Assembly: GCF_049445855.1 (NCBI RefSeq)
Contig: NZ_JBMSDV010000006.1
Location: 1 to 64,000, forward strand
DNA: 64,000 bases
From: JAGOCV01 sp049445855
GTDB taxonomy: Bacteria > Pseudomonadota > Gammaproteobacteria > Burkholderiales > Burkholderiaceae_C
Reading direction: 5' to 3'
Below, piece by piece: positions 50,680-61,100 of this stretch. Positions within the stretch are counted from its first letter, which is position 1. Each line of letters opens with the position of its first letter. Below the pieces are notes generated by a model. That model worked only from the letters and a program-made list of their open reading frames with translations, made no database searches and had not been told where the DNA came from. The position numbers and the translations under genes were made by a program.

Positions 50680-53296
50680 GCGGGCCATGTCCGCCGATCT
50701 GCAAGCGCTGCGAGAGGACTATCGCGTCCGCAAGGCCGCATTGCTCGAAAACATCGCCAGCAGCGGCGGCTCGACCCGGGGCGTTCGCTCCACGCTGCAA
50801 AAGCTGGCCGTCCTGGCCGACGGCCTGTTGCGTGACCTGTGGACGCACGCCGGATTCGGCAAGCCGTTCGCACTTGTGGCGGTGGGCGGTTACGGGCGCG
50901 GTGAGCTGTATCCGCAATCGGATGTGGACGTGCTGGTCCTCCTTCCCGACGGCCAGTCACCCGACACCGACGAGGCGCTCAAGGCCCGCATCGAAACCTT
51001 CATCGGCTCATGCTGGGACTCGGGTCTCGAGATCGGCTCCAGCGTGCGTTCGCTGTCCGAATGCGTGGCCGAGGCCAGCAAGGACGTGACGGTTCAGACC
51101 TCCCTGCTGGAAGCACGGCTCATCACCGGCAACGCGAGCCTGTTCGCCCGGTTCTGCAAGCGTTTCGAAGCGGACCTGGACCCGAAAGCATTTTTCGTTG
51201 CCAAGACGCTGGAGATGCGCCAGCGTCACAACAAGTTCGAGAACACGCCTTATTCGCTCGAACCCAACTGCAAGGAGAGCCCCGGTGGCCTGCGCGATCT
51301 GCAGGTGATCCAGTGGGTGGCCCGCGCGGCGGGGCTGGGCAAGAGCTGGGACGAACTCGCGCGGCGCGGCCTGGCCACGCCCTTCGAGGCGCGCCGCATC
51401 AAGCGCAACGAGGCGCTGCTGGGCCTCATCCGCGCGCGCCTGCACCTGCTGGCCAAGCGCCGCGAAGACCGGCTGGTGTTCGACATGCAGACGGTCGTGG
51501 CCGAGTCGTTCGGGTTCAGGAGCGAAGGCGGCCGCCGCGCCAGCGAGGAGCTGATGCGCCGCTACTACTGGACGGCCAAGGCCGTGACGCAGTTGAACCA
51601 GATCCTGCTGCTCAACATCGAAGAGCGGCTCAATCCGGTCACTCCTGCGCCACGCCCCATCAACGAGCGCTTCCTGGACAAGGCCGGCATGCTCGAAGTG
51701 GACAGCGACGACCTGTACGTGAAGCAACCGCACGCCATCCTCGAAACCTTCCTGCTGTACGAGACGACGGTCGGCATCAAGGGCCTGTCGGCCCGCACGC
51801 TGCGTGCGCTGTATGCGGCGCGCAAGGTGATGGACGGCAAGTTCCGCAACGACCCGGCCAACCACGCGATGTTCATGCGCATCCTGCAGGAGCCGCCAAG
51901 CGGCATCACGCACGCCATGCGGCTGATGAACCAGACGTCCGTACTGGGCCGCTACCTCTGGGTGTTCCGCGGCATCGTGGGGCAGATGCAGCACGACTTG
52001 TTCCACGTCTACACGGTGGATCAGCACATCCTGATGGTGCTGCGCAATGTGCGGCGCTTCTTCATCGCCGAGCATGCGCATGAGTACCCGTTCTGCTCGC
52101 AACTGGCTGCCGGCTGGGACAAGCCCTGGATCTTCTACGTGGCCGCCCTGTTCCATGACATCGCCAAGGGTCGCGGCGGCGACCATTCCGAGCTCGGTGC
52201 GAAGGACGTGAGGCGCTTCTGCCGCCAGCACGGCATCGACGCGGAAGACACGAAGCTCATCGAATTCCTGGTGCACGAGCACCTCACCATGAGCCGCATC
52301 GCGCAGAAGGAAGACCTGAGCGACGCGGACGTGATCAACGGCTTTGCCAAACGCGTCGGCAACGAGCGCTACCTGACTGCGCTGTACCTGCTGACGGTGG
52401 CCGACATCCGAGGCACCAGCCCGAAGGTGTGGAACGCCTGGAAAGGCAAGCTGCTCGAAGATCTGTACCGCTACACGCTGCGCACGCTGGGCGGCCGCGC
52501 GCCCGACCCGGACACCGAAGTCGAGGCCCGCAAGCGCGAGGCGCTGGTGCTGCTGGCCCTCTACACGCTGCCCCACGATGCGCACAAGCCGCTGTGGGAG
52601 ACGCTGGATGTCGGCTACTTCATGCGCCACGAGGCGGCGGACATCGCCTGGCACGCCAAGCACCTGTCGCGCCACGTCACGCGCGACCCCGAAACGAAAA
52701 AACCCGTGTCCGATGCGCGAGCCATCGTGCGTGCACGGCTCTCGCCGGTAGGCGAAGGCTTGCAGGTCATGGTCTACACGCCCGACCAGCCCGACCTCTT
52801 CGCACGCATCTGCGGATATTTCGACCAGGCCGGTTTCAGCATCCTGGATGCCAAGGTGCACACCGCCTCCAACGGCTATGCGCTCGACACTTTCCAGGTG
52901 GTGACGTCGGTGTTGCCCGAGCACTACCGCGAACTGATCAGCATGGTGGAAGCCGAGCTCGACACCACGATCGAGGAACCCGGCCCGCTGCCTGCGCCGA
53001 GCCGCGGTCGCGTCTCGCGCCGCGTGAAGAGCTTCCCCATCACCCCGCGCGTGGACCTGCGCCCCGACGACAAGGCCCAGCGCTGGCTGCTCAACATTTC
53101 CGCGAGCGACCGCGCCGGCCTGCTCTACAGCGTGGCGCGCGTGCTCGCGAAGCACAAGATCAACCTGCAGCTCGCCAAGGTCACCACGCTGGGTGAGCGC
53201 GTGGAAGATACCTTCCTCATCCACGGGCCCGAGCTGCAGCAGAACCGCGCGCAGATCGAGATCGAGACGGAATTGCTGGAAGCGCTGTCGTCCTGA
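50672..53296 (+). CDS. glnD: Bifunctional uridylyltransferase/uridylyl-removing enzyme GlnD
   Basis: This 874-residue protein senses glutamine and adds or removes UMP on PII proteins. The nucleotidyltransferase site is VGGYGRGELYPQSDVDVLVL (71-90), the HD phosphohydrolase site is ALFHDIAKGRGGDHSELG, and two ACT domains lie at the end (about 690-775 and 800-874). The ATG at 50672 overlaps the map stop. A second in-frame ATG at 50687 with GAGCGG upstream is an equally good start and would shorten it by five residues. Confidence 0.94.
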   Translation: MPERAMSADLQALREDYRVRKAALLENIASSGGSTRGVRSTLQKLAVLADGLLRDLWTHAGFGKPFALVAVGGYGRGELYPQSDVDVLVLLPDGQSPDTDEALKARIETFIGSCWDSGLEIGSSVRSLSECVAEASKDVTVQTSLLEARLITGNASLFARFCKRFEADLDPKAFFVAKTLEMRQRHNKFENTPYSLEPNCKESPGGLRDLQVIQWVARAAGLGKSWDELARRGLATPFEARRIKRNEALLGLIRARLHLLAKRREDRLVFDMQTVVAESFGFRSEGGRRASEELMRRYYWTAKAVTQLNQILLLNIEERLNPVTPAPRPINERFLDKAGMLEVDSDDLYVKQPHAILETFLLYETTVGIKGLSARTLRALYAARKVMDGKFRNDPANHAMFMRILQEPPSGITHAMRLMNQTSVLGRYLWVFRGIVGQMQHDLFHVYTVDQHILMVLRNVRRFFIAEHAHEYPFCSQLAAGWDKPWIFYVAALFHDIAKGRGGDHSELGAKDVRRFCRQHGIDAEDTKLIEFLVHEHLTMSRIAQKEDLSDADVINGFAKRVGNERYLTALYLLTVADIRGTSPKVWNAWKGKLLEDLYRYTLRTLGGRAPDPDTEVEARKREALVLLALYTLPHDAHKPLWETLDVGYFMRHEAADIAWHAKHLSRHVTRDPETKKPVSDARAIVRARLSPVGEGLQVMVYTPDQPDLFARICGYFDQAGFSILDAKVHTASNGYALDTFQVVTSVLPEHYRELISMVEAELDTTIEEPGPLPAPSRGRVSRRVKSFPITPRVDLRPDDKAQRWLLNISASDRAGLLYSVARVLAKHKINLQLAKVTTLGERVEDTFLIHGPELQQNRAQIEIETELLEALSS

Positions 53297-53304
53297 GGCC
53301 GTTG

Positions 53305-53333
53305 TTGATAGCAATTCTCATTGCAAATAGAAT
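53305..53333 (+). promoter_or_regulatory. Sigma70-type promoter with Fur-like box in the spacer
   Basis: TTGATA (53305-53310) and TAGAAT (53328-53333) are separated by exactly 17 bases. The spacer holds GCAATTCTCATTGC (53311-53324), with perfect GCAAT/ATTGC arms. On the other strand this reads CAATGAGAATTGCTATC, close to Fur boxes of related bacteria. A Fur-iron repressor bound here would shut the promoter, so the DUF4198 gene is probably iron-regulated. Confidence 0.6.
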
Positions 53334-53445
53334 GGGCGCTTCTCCAAGTACGCCAGCGGAATGACAGTTGGCCCTGGGGCGCCCGATCCGGGCGTTTCCA
53401 TGGCGCCAGCAGGAAGTAGCCAGCCGTGTTCATCACTTCAACACC

Positions 53446-54288
53446 ATGGCCATTTCCTCTACACACCGCTTCCCGTCCCTGCGCTCAGCCGCACCCCGTC
53501 TCCGTCATTGCCTGGCGCCCGTCCTGTCGGCGCTTGCACTGGGCGCGTATGCGCACACCCCGTATCTGCTGCCGACCAGCTTCGACATCCAGCCCAACGA
53601 AACCATCAGCGTCGAAGCGAGCTTCACCGAGAAGTTCTTCGTCCCCGAGGTCGTCTTCGGTGAAACGCTATTCGCCATCACGGCACCCGATGGCACACAG
53701 CTGCCGTTCGGCGACATCCGCCAGTTCAAGCTCCGCACGATCGCAGAGCAGAAGCTGCCGAATGCCAAGGGCACGTACCGCCTGAGCACGGGCCCGCGTC
53801 TGGGCGCGATCTTCCGCAGCTGGGAGCGTGACGGAAAAACCGTCGTGGCGCGTGACCCCAAACAGGTGATGCCGGCCGATGCGAAGCTGATCAGCCACTA
53901 CCAGTCGCTGTCGGTTTCCGAGGCCTACGTGACGGCCGGTGCCCCGACTCGCGACGCATTGAAGCCACGCGGACGCGGGCTCGAAATCGTGCCTGTCACG
54001 CATCCCAGCGACCTGGTCACCGGCGAGAAGTTCGAGTTCGTCGTGCAGCACGACGGTGCGCCGCTGCCCGATCAGAAGGTGGACATCTACCGCTCCGCCA
54101 TGGACCTGTCGAACCAGCACAGCGCCGACAGCCTGAAGACCGATGCGCAGGGGAAGATCTCGTACGCGCTCGCCAAGCCGGGCATCTACCTCGCGCTGAT
54201 CCGGCATCGGGCCACAGCGCCGGAGGGTGCGGCCGCCCCCATGTACGGCTACAACTACACCCTGACTTTCAGGGTGCAGACGCCCTGA
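53446..54288 (+). CDS. DUF4198 periplasmic protein, probably iron-regulated
   Basis: This 280-residue protein has a signal peptide (hydrophobic about 20-35, cleavage near AYAHT) followed by DUF4198. Recognisable is HTPYLLPTSFDIQPNETISV at the mature start and VDIYRSAMDLSNQHSADSLKTDAQGKISY-like beta sandwich strands near the end. Many DUF4198 proteins lie beside TonB-dependent receptors and are tied to metal uptake. The mature start with His close to the N-terminus could bind metal. The 113-base leader after the promoter contains a six-pair hairpin (53380-53394). Confidence 0.85.
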   Translation: MAISSTHRFPSLRSAAPRLRHCLAPVLSALALGAYAHTPYLLPTSFDIQPNETISVEASFTEKFFVPEVVFGETLFAITAPDGTQLPFGDIRQFKLRTIAEQKLPNAKGTYRLSTGPRLGAIFRSWERDGKTVVARDPKQVMPADAKLISHYQSLSVSEAYVTAGAPTRDALKPRGRGLEIVPVTHPSDLVTGEKFEFVVQHDGAPLPDQKVDIYRSAMDLSNQHSADSLKTDAQGKISYALAKPGIYLALIRHRATAPEGAAAPMYGYNYTLTFRVQTP

Positions 54289-54306
54289 CGGATGCCATGG
54301 AGGACG

Positions 54307-54846
54307 TCAATCGTCCTCTGTCGCATCGAGGCCGGGGAAAAGCACCTCGGTGAACCCGAAGCGCGTGAAGTCACGCACGCGCATGGGGTAGAGCTTGCCG
54401 ATCAGGTGGTCGCACTCGTGTTGCACCACGCGCGCGTGGAAACCTTCGGCGATGCGGTCGATGGGCTCGCCCTTCGGGTCGAAGCCCGTGTACCGGATGC
54501 GCGACCACCGCGGCACCACGCCGCGCAGGCCGGGCACGGAGAGGCAACCCTCCCAGCCCTCTTCTTCTTCCGCACCAAGCGGGGTGATCACCGGGTTGCA
54601 GATCACCGTGCGCGGAACGGGCGGTGCATCCGGATAGCGCGGATTGACGGTGTCTGTGCCGAAGATGACGAGCTGCAGGTCGACGCCGATCTGCGGTGCG
54701 GCGAGCCCCGCGCCGTTCACCGCATGCATCGTCTCGAACATGTCGGCGATCAGTGCATGGAGTTCCGGCGTATCGAACTGGGCGATAGGCTGGGCGATGC
54801 GCAGCAGGCGCGAATCACCCATCTTGAGTATTTCACGGACGGTCAT
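54307..54846 (-). CDS. def: Peptide deformylase
   Basis: This 179-residue metalloenzyme removes the formyl group from nascent proteins. All three motifs are present: GAGLAAPQIG, EGCLSVPGLRG and QHECDHLIGKLYP, the last with the HExxH-type metal site (HECDH). It lies 45 bases after ligA on the same strand and converges on the DUF4198 gene. An inverted repeat GAGGACG/CGTCCTC spans its stop codon. Confidence 0.95.
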   Translation of the reverse strand: MTVREILKMGDSRLLRIAQPIAQFDTPELHALIADMFETMHAVNGAGLAAPQIGVDLQLVIFGTDTVNPRYPDAPPVPRTVICNPVITPLGAEEEEGWEGCLSVPGLRGVVPRWSRIRYTGFDPKGEPIDRIAEGFHARVVQHECDHLIGKLYPMRVRDFTRFGFTEVLFPGLDATEDD

Positions 54847-54891
54847 GCGGCAAGCATACCTTTCGGCATCGGCTCAGACGGCTGCGCGGCT

Positions 54892-56961
54892 TCAACCCGC
54901 CAGCAACGCGCGCATGCCGTCTTCGTCGAGCACAGGTACGCCAAGTTCCTGCGCCTTCGCCAGCTTGCTGCCCGCCTCGGCACCGGCGACGACGTAGTCC
55001 GTCTTCTTGCTCACCGAGCCGGCCACCTTTGCGCCGGCGGCTTCGAGCAGGTCTTTGGCTTCGTCACGGCCCAGCGTGGGCAGTGTGCCGGTGATGACAA
55101 TCGTCTTGCCGGTCAGCGGCTTGGGGGCCTGTGCGGTGGGCTCGCTCTCGGGCCAGGTGACGCCGCAGGCGCGCAGCTGTTCGATCACTTCGCGGTTGTG
55201 CGGCTGGCTGAAGAAGGTGTGCAGGCTCTGCGCGACGATCGGACCGACGTCGTTCACTTCGAGCAGTTGCGCTTCGGTTGCGTCCATGATGCCGTCGAGC
55301 TTGCCGAAGTGCCGCGCCAAGTCCTTCGCCGTCGCCTCGCCCACGTGGCGGATGCCAAGGCCGAACAGGAAGCGCGGCAGCGTCGTCTGCTTGGATTTTT
55401 CCAGTCCGTCCAGCAGGTTCTGCGCGGACTTCTCGGCCATGCGGTCGAGTTCGGCAAGTGCACTGAGGCCGAGGCGGTACAGGTCGGGCAGCGTGCGGAT
55501 GATGTCTGCGTCCACCAGTTGGTCGGCCAGTTTGTCACCCAGGCCTTCGATGTCCATCGCGCGCCGCTGCGCGAAATGCAGCAATGCTTCCTTGCGTTGC
55601 GCCTTGCAGAACAGGCCGCCTGTGCAGCGGTAGTCGGCCTCGCCTTCTTCGCGCACCGCATCGCTGCCGCAGACCGGGCATTTGCGTGGCATGGTGAAGA
55701 GTTCCGCGCCCGGCTGGCGTTTGTCGGCCAGCACAGACACGACTTCGGGAATCACGTCCCCCGCGCGGCGCACGATGACGGTGTCGCCCACGCGCACATC
55801 CTTGCGGCGGGCTTCGTCTTCGTTGTGCAGCGTGGCGTTGGTGACGGTGACGCCGCCGACGAACACCGGCGCGAGCTTGGCCACCGGCGTGAGTTTGCCG
55901 GTGCGGCCGACCTGCACGTCGATGGCCTGCACCGTCGTCAGTTGCTCCTGCGCAGGGTACTTGTGCGCGACGGCCCAGCGCGGCTCGCGCGTCACGAAGC
56001 CCAGTTGCGACTGCAGCGCCAGGCTGTTGACCTTGTAGACGACACCGTCGATGTCGAAGGGCAACTGGTCGCGCAACGACCCCATGCGTGCATGGAAGGC
56101 GACGAGGCCCTCGGCACCCAGCACCACTTCGCGATGGTCGCTGACCGGCAGCCCCATGGCCTGCATCGCACGCAACACGCCGTCCTGCGTGTCGGGTTTG
56201 TCGTCCCAGCCCTGCGTCTCGCCCCAGCCGTAGGCGTAGAAACTGAGCGGGCGTTGCGCGGAAATGGCCGGGTCGAGCTGGCGTACGGCTCCGGCGGCCG
56301 CGTTGCGCGGATTGACGTAGGTCTTTTCGTTCTTCTGGCCGGCGGCGATCTTCTCGCGCTGGCGTTCGTTGAGCTTGTCGAAATCGTCGCGGCGCATGTA
56401 GACCTCGCCGCGCACCTCCAGCACATGCGGCGCCTTGCCGGTGAGCCTGAGGGGAATCTGCCCGATGGTGCGGATGTTCTGTGTGACATCCTCGCCGATC
56501 TCGCCGTCGCCGCGCGTGGCGGCTTGCACCAGCACGCCGTCTTCATAGCGCAGGTTGATGGCGAGGCCGTCGAATTTCAGTTCGGCTTCGTATTCGATGG
56601 CGGGCGCCTCGTCCGAGGCTTCGAGCGGCAGACCCATTTCGCGCCGCACGCGGGTGTCGAAGTTGCGCGCGCCCGTGGCTTCGATGTCGGTCTCGGTGCG
56701 GATGGAAAGCATCGGCACCTGATGGCGCACCTTGGCGAACGCGTCGAGCGCCTTGCCGCCCACGCGCTGCGTGGGTGAATCGGGCGTCAGCAGCTCGGGA
56801 TGCGCCGCTTCCAGCGCCTGCAGTTCGCGGAACAGCCTGTCGTACTCGGCGTCCGGAATCTCCGGCTCGTCGAGCACGTAGTAGCGGTGGGCATGGTGAT
56901 GCAACTGCTGGTGCAGCTCGGTAACGCGGGCCTGCGGCTGGGAAGGATTCTTGTCTGCCAT
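54892..56961 (-). CDS. ligA: NAD-dependent DNA ligase
   Basis: This 689-residue enzyme seals nicks with NAD. The adenylated Lys is K129 in EAELKFDGLA (KxDG motif), the four-cysteine zinc finger starts CPVCGSDAVREEGEADYRC, helix-hairpin-helix repeats follow and a BRCT domain ends the protein (ITGTLPTLGRDEAKDLLEAA). The start at 56961 (MADKNP) has the family N-terminus; the open frame runs further up without such a start. It follows zipA by 46 bases. Confidence 0.95.
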   Translation of the reverse strand: MADKNPSQPQARVTELHQQLHHHAHRYYVLDEPEIPDAEYDRLFRELQALEAAHPELLTPDSPTQRVGGKALDAFAKVRHQVPMLSIRTETDIEATGARNFDTRVRREMGLPLEASDEAPAIEYEAELKFDGLAINLRYEDGVLVQAATRGDGEIGEDVTQNIRTIGQIPLRLTGKAPHVLEVRGEVYMRRDDFDKLNERQREKIAAGQKNEKTYVNPRNAAAGAVRQLDPAISAQRPLSFYAYGWGETQGWDDKPDTQDGVLRAMQAMGLPVSDHREVVLGAEGLVAFHARMGSLRDQLPFDIDGVVYKVNSLALQSQLGFVTREPRWAVAHKYPAQEQLTTVQAIDVQVGRTGKLTPVAKLAPVFVGGVTVTNATLHNEDEARRKDVRVGDTVIVRRAGDVIPEVVSVLADKRQPGAELFTMPRKCPVCGSDAVREEGEADYRCTGGLFCKAQRKEALLHFAQRRAMDIEGLGDKLADQLVDADIIRTLPDLYRLGLSALAELDRMAEKSAQNLLDGLEKSKQTTLPRFLFGLGIRHVGEATAKDLARHFGKLDGIMDATEAQLLEVNDVGPIVAQSLHTFFSQPHNREVIEQLRACGVTWPESEPTAQAPKPLTGKTIVITGTLPTLGRDEAKDLLEAAGAKVAGSVSKKTDYVVAGAEAGSKLAKAQELGVPVLDEDGMRALLAG

Positions 56962-57007
56962 GGTGGGGAGTATCTGCGCCGGAATCGCTGGCCGGTGCCT
57001 GGGTATG

Positions 57008-58114
57008 TCAGCTGAACAGCCGCCGCGCGAGCACCGAGCCGGCCGACAGGTCGCGCGCGTCCAGCGTGTCGTAGAGCTTCTCGAGGTCGGCGCCGATGAC
57101 ATCCATGGCCTCGGGCTGGAGCATGTGCCCGTTGTCGTCGGTGATGACACCGTCCATGCCCTCGGCCAGTATCTGAGCGGCTTCGCGCATGCGCACGAAG
57201 GGTTGTTCGGTGCGGTAAACCTGCGGTACGTCCAGGCTCAACGTGACTTCGCGGATCGCGCTCTGTGCCGGGTCTTCGGCCATGGCGGCTTGCGTGTCGA
57301 ACGACAACCCCAGCAGCGGCGGCAAGCCGGGCTCGGCGGACGACAGCACCATGCGCCCGGGGATGACGCCAGCCACGAAGCCGAGCCGTGCAGCGTTCTG
57401 ATGAACATAGCCCGGGCTCCATGCGGCGCTGCGGGCGCGCAGCGTGAAGCTCAACTGGGCGTCATGCGAACTGGCGAACTGGTCGAGTTCGCGGCCGCGC
57501 GCCACTTCGTCCAGCATCTCGGGGAAGTCGGGGGTTCCGTTGATCGTGTCGGCGAAAGCCTGTGCCTTCATCACGAATTCGGAGTATTCGATTTCATTGA
57601 GCGCGCCGGTGCGGTTGGCCAGTTGCACGCCGGCCTGGAAGGCCTCGTACCAGGCGCCGTTCTCGGGCGTTTCCCACTGGCGCGTGGCCTCGTTCAGGCC
57701 TTCCACCGCGAATGGCTTGCTGCCCGCACGGCGCGTAGGCGGCATGGCAGCGATCGCCGCCTCACCGGACACATGGTTGTCCAGCGCGATATTGGCAATG
57801 ACATCGATCAGCGCATCGAGGCCGGGCTTCTTCTCGGGCGCGGGCAGCTTGCCGAGCATCGGGTCGATCAGGTTGCCGCCGTCCGCGTCACTGTGCGCGC
57901 CACCCTCCGCGCCGATCGGCAGCGGATCGAACGTCGGTTCATTGCGCTCCGTGCCCGTGAAGGCTTCGTCGTAACCGCCGGGCGGCAGCGTGTCGCTCTC
58001 TTCGGTGGAGGCCTGGCGCGGCGTGTTGCGGCGCGAGGTCCACGCGCCGTGCGCGACCACCGCCGCCAGAAGCAGCCCGCCGATGATGGCCAACCCGACA
58101 GTGAGGTTGCTCAT
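57008..58114 (-). CDS. zipA: Cell division protein ZipA
   Basis: This 368-residue protein has one N-terminal membrane helix (LTVGLAIIGGLLLAAVVAHG, 4-23), a charged linker and a C-terminal FtsZ-binding domain (from about 235, with QLSFTLRARSAAWSPGYVHQ before it). It tethers FtsZ to the membrane at division. It starts ten bases after the smc stop, and its place between smc and ligA is the usual one in Burkholderiales. Confidence 0.9.
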   Translation of the reverse strand: MSNLTVGLAIIGGLLLAAVVAHGAWTSRRNTPRQASTEESDTLPPGGYDEAFTGTERNEPTFDPLPIGAEGGAHSDADGGNLIDPMLGKLPAPEKKPGLDALIDVIANIALDNHVSGEAAIAAMPPTRRAGSKPFAVEGLNEATRQWETPENGAWYEAFQAGVQLANRTGALNEIEYSEFVMKAQAFADTINGTPDFPEMLDEVARGRELDQFASSHDAQLSFTLRARSAAWSPGYVHQNAARLGFVAGVIPGRMVLSSAEPGLPPLLGLSFDTQAAMAEDPAQSAIREVTLSLDVPQVYRTEQPFVRMREAAQILAEGMDGVITDDNGHMLQPEAMDVIGADLEKLYDTLDARDLSAGSVLARRLFS

Positions 58115-58124
58115 CGCGCGGCTC

Positions 58125-61100
58125 TCAGGCGGCTTCGGCCATGCCGACGGCCGATTCCATGTCCACCGCCACGATGCGCGAAACGCCCTGCTCCTGCATC
58201 GTCACGCCGATCAACTGCTCGGCCATTTCCATGGCGATCTTGTTGTGGCTGATGAAGAGGAACTGCGTTTCCTTGCTCATGCTGCTCACCAGCTTGGCGT
58301 AGCGCTCGGTGTTGGCGTCGTCCAGTGGCGCGTCCACCTCGTCCAACAGGCAGAACGGCGCGGGATTGAGCTGGAAGATCGCGAACACGAGCGCAATGGC
58401 CGTGAGCGCCTTCTCGCCACCCGACAGCAGGTGGATGGTCTGGTTCTTCTTGCCCGGCGGCTGGGCCAGCACCTGCACGCCGGAGTCGAGGATTTCGTCG
58501 CCGGTCATCATGAGCTTGGCGTTGCCGCCGCCGAACAGCTCGGGGAACATGCGCCCGAAGTGCTCGTTGACGATCTTGAAGGTGCCGCTCAGCAGCTCAC
58601 GCGTTTCGCCGTCGATCTTCTTGATCGCGTCCTCCAGCGTGGTGATGGCTTCGTTCAGGTCGGCCGATTGCGCGTCGAGGAACTGCTTGCGTTCGCGCGC
58701 GGTGCTCAGCTCGTCCAGCGCCGCCAGGTTCACCGCACCCAGCGAAGCGATCTCGCGGTTCAGGCGGTCGATCTCGCCCTGCAGGCCGGTCAGTCGCACG
58801 TTGCCGTCCTGGATGGACTTGGCAACAGCTTCGAGGTCGGCCTGCGCGTCCGAGAGCAGTTGCGCGTACTGCTCGAAGCCCAGACGTGCGGCCTGCTCCT
58901 TGAGCTGGAAGTCGGTGATGCGCTGGCGCAGCGGTTCGAGTTCGCGCTCGAGTTGAAGGCGGCGCTCGTCGCTCGCACGCAGCTTCATGGTGAGGTCGTC
59001 GTATTCGCTGCGCTTGGCACCCAGCGCCTGTTCGCGTTCGAGCTTGAGCGCCAGCGCGCTTTGCAGGCCCGCCTGCGCGGCAGCGTCCGTCAGACGCGTC
59101 AATTCGTCGTGCGCACGTTTTTCCTCTTCGGCGATGGAGCCGGCCTGCTGCGACGCCGTCTCGATGGTGCGATTCAGTTCGCCGCGGCGCGCATCCAGGC
59201 TGCGCTGCGAGAACGTGGCTTCCTGCGCCTGGCGCTCCAGGCTGCGCTGCTGCTCGCGCGATGCGGCCAGCTTGCGTTCGGACTCGATGACACGTTCATC
59301 CAGTTGTGCATGACGCTCCTGGCTGTCGGCCAGTTGCATGTCGAGTTCCTCGAAGCGCGCCTCGGCGGAAACGCGTCGCTCCTGCAGGTCCTGCAGCATG
59401 GCGTCGACCTCGGCCATGTCGCCGGCGATCTGCTCGCTGCGCGCGCGGGTCTGCTCGGCCAGTTGAGACAGGCGCAGCGTCTCCACCTGCAGTTCATGCG
59501 CACGGCTTTGCGTTTCGGCCGCCTCACGGCGCGTGGTGACCAGGCGCTGCGACGCGTCGGAATACGCGGCTTCGGCGCGCACCAGTGCGGAACGGGCTTC
59601 CTCGCTGATCAGGGCCTGTGCCTTGAGCTGCTTGTCCAGATTCTCGATTTCCTGCGCGCGGGCCAGAAGACCGGCCTGCTCGGAGTCCTGCGCGTAGAAG
59701 CTCACGCTGTGCGCCGTGACGGCATGACCGCTCTTCACGTAGATGACTTCGCCCGGCTTGAGCTGGGTGCGTGCCGCCAGGGCTTCCTCGAAGCTCGGTG
59801 CGGTGAAGCAGCCGTGCAGCCAGTCGGACAACAACGCTTTCTGCCCTGCGTCGTTCAGGCGGAGCAGATCAGCCAGGCGCGGCAGCGCGCCGGCAGCCTC
59901 GGGCACGGAGGCTTGCGGCGGCGAGTAGAAAGCCAGCTTGGCGGGCGGCGGATCACCACCGAAGGCCCGCACGATGTCCAGCCGGCTGACTTCCAGCGAG
60001 TTCATGCGCTCACGCAGCGCGGCTTCGAGCGCGTTTTCCCAGCCCTGTTCGATGTGGATGCGGCTCCACAGGCCCTGCAGTCCGTCGAGGCCGTGCTTCG
60101 CGAGCCAGGGCTTGAGCTTGCCGTCGGTACGGACCTTCTCCTGCAAGGCCTTCAGCGCTTCCATGCGCGCAGACAGATCAGCCTGACGCGCGCTTTGGTT
60201 GTTCACGTCCTGCTGGCGTGTGCGACGCTCTTCATCGAGCTGCGGCACGCTGTCCTGCAGTTCGTGAAGCCGGGCGTCAGCGGTTTCTGCGGCTTCCTGC
60301 GCAGCTTCGAGCTGCTGGCGCAGGTTGACGAGGCGCGCTTCGTCCGGCGCGGCCAGCGCATTGCGGTCGGCCGTCAGCCGCTCGTGGCGCATGGTGAGCT
60401 GGCGCGACTGTTCCTCGATGTTGCGCTGGTCGGCGGCCAGCACCTGGATCTGCTGCTGCACCTGCACGACGGTGGCGCGCTGCTCGGCCGAGCGCGACTG
60501 CGCCTGGCGCAGCGCTTCTTCGAGGTCGGGCAACTGCATGGCCTGCTCTTCCACCTGTGCAGCGAGAAGCACGGCCTGTTCTTCGGCGTTCACTGCCTGT
60601 TCGGCCAGCGTTTCCAGCTCGGCCTGCGCGTCGTCCTTGCGCGCGGCCCACTGGCCGGTCTGTTCCTTCAGTTGCTGCAGGCGCAGTTCGACGCGCTGGC
60701 GGCCCTCGACCACGAAGCGGATTTCGGCTTCGAGGCGCCCCACTTCGGCGCTGGCCTCGTACAACTGGCCCTGCGCCTGGTTCACCTGGTCGCCGGCCGC
60801 GTAGTGGGCCTGGCGGATGGTTTCGAGATCGGCCTCGATGTGGCGCAGGTCGGCCACGCGCGATTCGAGGTCGTTGACGGCCTTCTCGGCGTCCTGCTTG
60901 ATCCTGGCCTGCTCGCTTTCGCTCTCGGCACGGCGCAGGAACCACAGTTGCTGCTGCTTGAGCGTCACGTCCGACTGGAGCGTGTTGTAGCGCTGGGCCA
61001 CTTCGGCCTGCTTTTCCAGCTTTTCGAGGTTGGCGTTGAGTTCGCGCAGGATGTCTTCCACCCGCGTGAGGTTCTCGCGCGTGTCGGACAGGCGATTTTC

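Noticed and set aside
54300..54318. Terminator between DUF4198 and def genes
   Set aside because: GAGGACG/CGTCCTC is a perfect seven-pair hairpin but spans the def stop and lacks a T-tract.
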